Positions 56,966 to 64,000 of a stretch of 64,000 nucleotides of DNA are shown piece after piece. Position numbers and translations under genes: made by a program. Within the stretch, counting starts at the first letter, position 1; the number at the start of each line of letters is the position of its first letter. The notes beneath the pieces were generated by a model. The model saw only the letters and a program-made list of their open reading frames with translations, ran no database searches and had not been told where the DNA came from. Origin of the DNA: Ampullaceana balthica (taxonomy: Eukaryota > Mollusca > Gastropoda > Lymnaeidae); assembly GCA_944989445.1 (NCBI GenBank), contig CALYLW010000019.1, positions 434,001 through 498,000 of the forward strand, written 5' to 3'.

Positions 56966-57458
56966 TATTTTTAATTTCAAATCTCATCCTTCGGCTGGGG
57001 AAAGCAACAATGGGGAAGGGGGCGTAACAATTACATTAAATCAATATCGTATTTCATACTTGATGTTCTCCCCCAATTTCCGTTCACTCTTCTGTTATTT
57101 TAGATTTAAAAATAAAATTAATATATTGAAACTCGTTCTTTCATACAAATTATTAAATTCTGAATGAAATTTATAATAATTGTGTATATTAACTTTCAAT
57201 CATAAAGTATAGTCAGGAATTAGAAAAAAAGTAAGATTTTTAAGTGAGTACAAAAAAAATATTTGTCAACTTTTAGCAAAAAAGTTTCGTATAGCTAAAA
57301 ATGTTGTGATCCACCAGTCACCAGTTCGGTTCAAATGGACTGAAGACTACGCTGAAATTATGTTTTCAAGAAAACGTAGGCATATTCTCGGTCATATATT
57401 TTGTCCAGAAGATTTAACATGAGTAACTAACAATATTCTCGGTCAGGTAATAAAAAAT
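56966..57458. other. AT-rich spacer
   Basis: No gene is recognised. Confidence 0.4.
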
Positions 57459-57726
57459 AGGTAAATGCATAAAATAAAAACAGGGTATTAGTAGGCCTGA
57501 CAGGACGTAACACAACAGCGAACGTTTCGGCAAAGAGCCTTCTTCAACGGACAAATAGTACACAAATGAAACGAATAAAACGAAATAATAGTTCTATTAT
57601 TTCGTTTTATTCGTTTCATTTGTGTACTATTTGTCCGTTGAAGAAGGCTCTTTGCCGAAACGTTCGCTGTTGTGTTACGTCCTGTCAGGCCTACTAATAC
57701 CCTGTTTTTATTTTATGCATTTACCT
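57459..57726. repeat. Perfect inverted repeat, 133-bp arms, 2-base loop
   Basis: Bases 57459-57591 are the exact reverse complement of 57594-57726, with only TT between. Each arm contains GAAGAAGGCTCTTTGCCGAA then ACGTT, a small stem-loop like the one at 28748. Such a palindrome could form a cruciform or a very long RNA hairpin. Confidence 0.97.
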
Positions 57727-57844
57727 TTTTAAAAGCCTGATTGCAGTCTCACCCCCATTACTTTAATAAAAAATAGACCCACAAGCCTCCACGTTAGTAA
57801 TGATTAATATATATAATAAATGACGCAATATAATTTTTTTAATA

Positions 57845-58350
57845 AAAAGAAACCGTAAAAAACAAGTTTTTCACTATAAATCCCTTATTTACGAGAAGTA
57901 ACTAAAAGAATGTTCATTATAATACGCAGCGCAAGATCATCCAAAAATACACAAATTGTAGTTGTGTCGTAAAACATGTTTAATATAATGCCCACCGATC
58001 AGGAATATGTCTATAAAAAGTGTTGTCAATAAAATACGCACCTTATTGCGCGACAGAAAGGTTGTTCAATATAATACGCACCGCGACACTCTATCTAAAA
58101 AATAACATGATACATAGAAATAAATAAAATAATCTAAAAAATTCAATAATTTTATTACAGTACATACGATCGATCTGAAATTTTGATACGTCGTTTTTAT
58201 CATCGGCACGAAACTGCCTGCAAACTTTCAGCTCGCTAGCTTACGAGGAAGTGGGTTAAAAATTGATCCAAAGTTTTGGCGACAAGGGTGCAAGGGTTCA
58301 AGGGTGCAAGCAAGCAGACACCACGAGTTAATATAAAGGAATTTTAAAAA
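57845..58350 (+). mobile_element. AAGGGATTTA-ended MITE, subfamily with GCGCACCGAT blocks
   Basis: Close relative of 6285-6778: ATAAATCCCTTATTTACGAG on the left, repeated ATAATACGCAC motifs, TACATACGATCGATCTGAAA, and TTAATATAAAGGAATTTT on the right. Confidence 0.75.
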
Positions 58351-58399
58351 ATGATATTCGTGTGAGTTTAGCTGCTAGGGTTGGGTCCTTGGTATAGTG

Positions 58400-59430
58400 T
58401 TTAAAGAGATTGTAAAATAAAGCGCGAACTCCACCACAACTTCATAGACTTCAAGAAAGCCTTTGATCGAGTACGGCACGAGGACTTTAGCAAGGGATGA
58501 GAAGTTTCAACATTGAAAAGGGGCTGGTAAAGGTGATTGAAGAACTCTACAATAAGGCAATCATTGCAGTTTTATTTAAAGGCTGCGTAGGGGACTTCAA
58601 AATGACGATCGGACTCCGCCAGGGCTGCATTCTCTCACCCGTCCTGTTCAAAATCGTCCTTGAAAAAATCATGCAATAAACTCTCAGTAATCACAACAAA
58701 TCCATCTCTATAAGCAGAAGACCCTTATGCAACCTAAGATTTGCTGATGACATAGATCTTTTGGCTGGGAGCAGTAAAGAAATACAGGAGCTCACTGACA
58801 AACTTGCAGACAGATCAGATGCATATGGCATGGAAATTAGCTCAGAGAAAAGATATTGGTTAATGCCTCAGCTGCCAGTGTGGCCAACATCGTAATGAAC
58901 CAACAAAAGCTGGAGGAGGTAAATAACTCTAAATATCTAGGAGCAATTATATCCAGAGCTGGTACCTTTGAAGCTTAAATTCGAGTTAGAATTGGGTCGG
59001 CAATGGCTGCAATGACGAAGTTAACCAAAATATGGAACAGCAAAAACATTAGCCTGCCAACAAAGCTCAGGCTTTACAGAGCTCTCGTTAAAACCATTGT
59101 CCTTTATGGATGTGAGATCTGGACACTAATGCCAGCCACTGAAAGCAAGCTGCTGGCATTTGAAAACAAATGCATGAGGAAAATTCTCCAGATCTCCTAT
59201 TTAGGACATGATACCCTGACAAAAATTATCCCTCAAGGCACTGTAGAAGGGGACCGGCGAAGAGGTCGACAACGGAAAAGCTGGCTGGACAACATAAAGG
59301 AATTGACAGGGATGAAATTGCATGAATTATTGGCAGCCGCTCAAAATAGGCATATGTGGAGATCGTTATCTGTTGATGTGTCCACGCGCTTCCCGCAACG
59401 ACCGCAAAGGCCACGGGACTGATGATGATG
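58400..59430 (+). mobile_element. Non-LTR retrotransposon fragment, 5'-truncated
   Basis: A LINE fragment that starts in the RT palm and runs to the end of ORF2, with a TGATGATGATG tail at 59421. The C-terminus matches the short relics at 32950 and 41978, so one family has seeded several places in the window. Confidence 0.85.
58436..59422 (+). pseudogene. LINE ORF2 reverse transcriptase, broken
   Basis: Blocks in order: HNFIDFKKAFDRVRHEDF (motif A with catalytic Asp) near 58437; LRQGCILSPVLF near 58610; LRFADDIDLLAG (motif C, both Asp) near 58730; KYLGAIISRAGTF near 58940; a thumb/C-terminal stretch KLRLYRALVKTIVLYGCEIW with TLMPATESKLLAFE; then RRRGRQRKSWLDNIKELTG and the end DVSTRFPQRPQRPRD. 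Stops at 58498 and 58677, a frame change near 58850 and a TAA near 58977 break it. The clade looks RTE- or Jockey-like; an alignment would be needed to decide. Confidence 0.85.
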
Positions 59431-60600
59431 AAAATATTTTAAAACTCTGAGAAAAAAAATCAAAATCTTTGAGCAGAATAAAAACTTTTACAAAGCCAGT
59501 CTTTTTGTGTCTGACTTTTCCACCTGAAATACTTGGCTGCCTGTCATATTTTACATTATACTTGCAAAATAAACTCTTATAGACTATTAGAAAATCAATC
59601 TCTTAATCGTGTTCTTCTTGTTTGACTTTTGAAAATAACCAGGTTTCGATTGAATTTTAAAAAAAAGCTGCACAAATCCTGCGTTTCCTTATTCTTATAA
59701 AGATCTCAAATTAATATTATATATTGTTATTGTATTATTATATCTTTAATTTAAATAGCTTACGATTGTTATGTTAATCTCATTGATGGATTTTGTCCTA
59801 TTCAGGAAACTGAGAAAACGAGAAGGTTGGGGTTGAGCTTGTTTTCGAGGACCTGGCGTAAGCGAGCACAGCGAGTCCAAGTCCAGGACTTTGTTTTACC
59901 GCCCCGTGAGGCCATGTTTCATGTTTGGCAAAGTCTTATCTCGGACATCCCACCGTGGAAAGGAGAACTTCTGGTATTTGGACGCACCTCGTGTGCGTTT
60001 CCCTGCTGTAGCGTCTGTATTCACCTTCAGCCAGTGATTCTAGACACTATATTGGACAATAAACGTGCGATCCTTTTTTTTAATATTTGTAATATTGGAT
60101 ATAGTGGAACAATAAAAACTATAATAAGGAGTCATGTGTACACATGAGCTTAGACGGAGAACGGCGTGTTGGATAAACCTGTAACATTGGCTTTCTTGAC
60201 GGATTTTATGTAGAAGTCTATTTGTATATTTGCAACATGCATTAACTGAAATCCTACATGTAAATTGAAAATAAGGGAACATACTGTTGTCTCAATTATT
60301 CTTCTAGATATCTCTTCAAATGTAAAGTTAGAGTTTAAATCGATCGAATTGTAGCTACTTCAAAATATCAATGCCATGAAATCTGCCTAAATATTCAAAG
60401 TCATACGATCTTGCATGAGGTCAAATTTTGTTGCATATACGAACCATTCTAAAGAAAATGCTGATTTTCGTATTGTCCTCATAGATTTCTGAATTGATGA
60501 ATATAATATGATTAATACCACAACTGGCAGAAAATATTTCTGTTAGCGATGGCTAAAATTTGAACGAGTTGCTTCAACTCAAGTAAGGGTGTGTACTTGC
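59431..60600. other. Spacer with a higher-GC island (59820-60080)
   Basis: Between AT-rich flanks, 59820-60080 has markedly higher GC and an open frame (RTWRKRAQRVQVQDFVLPPR; IPPWKGELLVFGRTSC) ending near an AATAAA at 60058. It may be an exon, a transposon LTR or a fragment of a processed transcript. No family is recognised. Confidence 0.3.
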
Positions 60601-60601
60601 A

Positions 60602-63062
60602 ATGGGAGTTTGAATTTGCTTAATGAGCGCTTCATTAGAGTGAGATGCTAAATGAGCTTTGGTATTAGAGTGGGAGGCTAAACGAACTTTGGTATTAGAG
60701 TGAGATGCTAAAGAGCTTTGGTATAGAGTGAGATGCTAAACGAGCTTTCGTAAGAATGATATGCTAAACGAGCTTTGGTATTAGAGTGAGATGCTAAACG
60801 AGCTTTGGTATTAGAGTGAGATGCTAAATGGGCCTTGGTATTACAGTGAGATGCTAAATGAGCCTTGGTATTAGAGTGAGATGCTAAACGAGCTTTGGTA
60901 TTAGAGTGAGATGCTAAACGAACTTTGGTATTAGAGTGAGATACTAAACTAGCACTTTTGTTAGAATGAGATGCTAAACTAGCACTTTTGTTAGAATGAG
61001 ATGCTAAACTAGCACTTTTGTTAGAATGAGATGCTAAACGAGCTTGGCTATTAGAGTGAGATGCTAAACGAGCACTGTTGTTTGAATGAGATGCTAAACG
61101 AGCTTTGGTATTATAGTGAGATGCTAAACGGGTACTGGTGTTATATTCAGATGCTAAATGAGCCTTGGTAATAGAGTGAGATGCTAAATGAGCCTTGGTA
61201 ATAGAGTGAGATGCTAAATGAGCTTTGGTATTAGAGTGAGATGCTAAATGAGCCTTGGTATTATAGTGAGATGCTAAATGAGCTTTGGTATTAGAGTGAG
61301 ATGGTAAACGAGCACTGCTGTTAGAATGAGATGCTAAACAAGCTTTAGTATTAGAGTGAGATGCTAAATGAGCTTTGGTATTAGAGTGAGATGCTAAATG
61401 AGCACTGTTGTTTGAATGAGATGCTAAACGAGCTTTGGTATTAGATTGAGATACTAAACTAGCACTTTTGTGAGAGTGAGATGCTAAACGAACTTTGGTA
61501 TTAGAGTGAGATGCTAAGCGAGCGCTGTTTTTAATAGTGAGATGCTAAATGAGCTTTGGTATTAGAGTGAGATGCTAAATGAGCTTTGGTATTAGAGTGA
61601 GATGCTAAATGAGCCTTGGTATTAGAGTGAGATGCTAAATGAGCCTTGGTATTAGAGTGAGATGCTAAATGAGCTTTGGTATTAGAGTGAGATGGTAAAT
61701 GAGCCTTGGTATTAGAGTGAGATGGTAAATGAGCTTTGGTATTAGAGTGAGATGCTAAACGAGCACTGTTGTTAGAGTGAGATGCTAAATGAGCCTTGGT
61801 ATTAGAGTGAGATGCTAAATGAGCTTTGGTATTAGAGTGAGATGCTAAACGAGCACTGTTGTTTGGATGAGATGCTCAAAGAGCTTTGCTATTATAGTGA
61901 GATGCTAAACGAGCACTGTTGTTTGGATGAGATGCTCAAAGAGCTTTGGTATTATACTGAGATGCTAAACGAGCGCTGTTGTTATAGTGAGATGCTAAAC
62001 ATGCGCTGTTGTTATAGTGAGATGCTAAACATGCGCTGTTGTTATAGTGAGAAGCTAAACGAGCGCTGTTGTTATAGTGAGATGCTAAACATGCGCTGTT
62101 GTTATAGTGAGATGCTAAACATGCGCTGTTGTTATAGTGAGATGCTAAACGAGCGCTGTTGTTATAGTGAGATGCTAAACGAGCGCTGTTGTTATAGTGA
62201 GATGCTAAACGAGCGCTGTTGTTATAGTGAGATGCTAAACATGCGCTGTTGTTATAGTGAGATGCTAAACATGCGCTGTTGTTATAGTGAGATGCTAAAC
62301 GAGCGCTGTTGTTATAGTGAGATGCTAAACGAGCGCTGTTGTTATAGTGAGATGCTAAACGAGCGCTGTTGTTATAGTGAGATGCTAAACGAGCGCTGTT
62401 GTTATAGTGAGATGCTAAACGAGCGCTGTTGTTATAGTGAGATGCTAAACGAGCGCTGTTGTTATAGTGAGATGCTAAACGAGCGCTGTTGTTATAGTGA
62501 GATGCTAAACGAGCGCTGTTGTTATAGTGAGAAGCTAAACGAGCGCTGTTGTTATAGTGAGATGCTAAACGAGCGCTGTTGTTATAGTGAGATGCTAAAC
62601 ATGCGCTGTTGTTATAGTGAGATGCTAAACATGCGCTGTTGTTATAGTGAGATGCTAAACGAGCGCTGTTGTTATAGTGAGATGCTAAACGAGCGCTGTT
62701 GTTATAGTGAGATGCTAAACGAGCGCTGTTGTTATAGTGAGATGCTAAACGAGCGCTGTTGTTATAGTGAGATGCTAAACGAGCGCTGTTGTTATAGTGA
62801 GATGCTAAACGAGCGCTGTTGTTATAGTGAGATGCTAAACATGCGCTGTTGTTATAGTGAGATGCTAAACGAGCGCTGTTGTTATAGTGAGATGCTAAAC
62901 GAGCGCTGTTGTTATAGTGAGATGCTAAACGAGCGCTGTTGTTATAGTGAGATGCTAAACGAGCGCTGTTGTTATAGTGAGATGCTAAACGAGCGCTGTT
63001 GTTATAGTGAGATGCTAAACGAGCGCTGTTGTTATAGTGAGATGCTAAATGAGCTTTGGTAT
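60602..63062. repeat. 30-bp satellite, about 80 copies, graded from diverged to homogeneous
   Basis: The unit reads GTTATAGTGAGATGCTAAAC then GAGCGCTGTT. The left half is diverse (GCTTTGGTATTAGAG, GCCTTGGTA, GCACTTTTGTTAGAA variants). From about 61960 to 63045 the copies are almost identical, differing mainly at GAG/ATG before CGCTG. Both strands stay open over more than 1.1 kb because the unit is a multiple of three (MLNERCCYSE on plus, ARLASHYNNS on minus). Confidence 0.97.
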
Positions 63063-63310
63063 CTATTATGCTATCACCAGCCACACCACGGAGCGCCGCG
63101 TGATAACAAACGACCAGTCGTGTTTACAGTATCGTCTTGCGAGGGCGCGTTGAGGCGTTATTTACCAAGAGGCTCCTCTTCCTTGTGGTGAGGCGGCTCG
63201 TTACGGACATCATAATCTCCGTCATCATTACTCACACACACACACATTTTTGGGTTATCACGTGTTTTGATTGCTTTCACCCGCTGGAAGCGAACGTGTC
63301 TGTTTAACTT
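63063..63310. other. Spacer after the 30-bp satellite
   Basis: Moderately GC-rich, with an ACACACACAC tract near 63233. No gene is recognised. Confidence 0.4.
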
Positions 63311-63317
63311 AACCACG

Positions 63318-63326
63318 TAGAGAGAA

Positions 63327-63357
<31 letters not shown>

Positions 63358-63396
63358 GAGAGAAAGAGAGAGAGAGAGAGAGAGATAAGAAGAATA

Positions 63397-63427
<31 letters not shown>

Positions 63428-63438
63428 TAAGAAGAATA

Positions 63439-63517
<79 letters not shown>
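63318..63517. repeat. GA microsatellite with TAAGAAGAATAAG interruptions
   Basis: About 200 bases of GA repeat, interrupted twice by GATAAGAAGAATAAGA and by short GGAGAG or AAAG breaks. Confidence 0.98.
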
Positions 63518-63519
<2 letters not shown>

Positions 63520-64000
63520 TAAATTGATGAAATTGAGAAAGTCAGCTTCGGAATTTCAGCATTTTTGACTGTTTCGTTTTCTCTTTCTGCTTCGCTGTTG
63601 ATTGCTTTCGGTAAATGATTTCGTAAAAAAAAATATTTATTTTTTTAAAATTGATGAACTATGAGTATCTACATGTTGAAAGTCGACTTAAAGTTTTTCC
63701 GGAATATTTAAAAAATAAAACGTTTAACACTAATTGGAATTGAATGCTGATATTCCGTTTATTATTTTTTTAAAATTAATTTTTTTAAATTATTTTTTTT
63801 TAGTATTTCTTTTTATAAAACAGTTACCGCTACTTGAAATCGAAAACGTGTATTCCGTTGTTGTATATTACTTATCATCCTCAACCCTAAGGACTCAATA
63901 TTTGTCTTTTTTCTAGTAATAGACGCCTGATGGTGATACCAGCTACGAATGTAAATGAGACTGTTATCAGAATAGGTAGAAAGAAAGTAAGAAAGAAAGA
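63518..64000. other. AT-rich end of window
   Basis: No gene is recognised. The window ends in a GAAAGAAAGTAAG purine repeat. Confidence 0.4.

Noticed and set aside
61842..63191. Open frames of 449 codons (plus) and 382 codons (minus)
   Set aside because: By-products of the 30-bp satellite: open on both strands, no gene structure, and the diverged left half breaks the frame. Kept as a repeat, not a gene.

Overview
This is a eukaryotic, AT-rich, intron-bearing and heavily transposon-loaded window. The combination of one animal gene (an adiponectin receptor with seven coding exons), tRNA-derived SINEs with a GATAAGATAAG tail, many hAT and pogo/Tigger-like DNA elements, RTE-like LINE fragments and a KRBA2-like integrase relic points to an invertebrate animal. 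A lophotrochozoan, probably a mollusc, is my best guess, but nothing in the sequence proves the species. No bacterial-style operon, CRISPR array or viral genome is present.

Layout. 1-10.3 kb: no host gene; a pile of nested DNA transposons and tandem repeats, including a 2.9-kb hAT relic (5770-8689) that hosts other elements. 10.5-12.2 kb: two short coding-like stretches on the minus strand that may be exons of an unidentified gene. 13405-21283 (minus): a complete 401-codon adiponectin receptor (PAQR family) in seven exons, with canonical GT-AG introns, phase-consistent joins and all four zinc-site residues at the same spacing as in human ADIPOR1. Its first intron holds a same-strand decayed LINE. 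22.7-29 kb: nested hAT and pogo-like elements, several with perfect 8-bp target-site duplications. 29.6-31.7 kb: another hAT remnant containing SINE, a 100-bp N gap and a LINE/SINE composite.

30148-48843 is dominated by a near-identical direct duplication of about 9 kb (30148-39176 and 39177-48644) followed by a 199-bp third start. Each unit holds a LINE tail interrupted by a SINE, a reversed hAT copy, a KRBA2-like fragment, a 425-codon Pro/Ser/Thr/Lys-rich repetitive open frame, a hAT MITE and a 19-bp satellite with a 440-bp higher-order period (two periods in the first unit, three in the second). 48.9-64 kb: more MITEs, a 133-bp-arm perfect palindrome, another LINE fragment, and large minisatellites of 18, 25 and 30 bp.

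Only the adiponectin receptor is a confidently functional gene. The best candidates for something undescribed are: the SPSPK/TPTPK repeat open frame kept in both duplicates; the SINE whose 3' tail matches the LINE it is inserted in; the GACGTCA-ended mobile element with an apparent 3-bp target duplication; and the perfect palindrome carrying a hammerhead-like stem.
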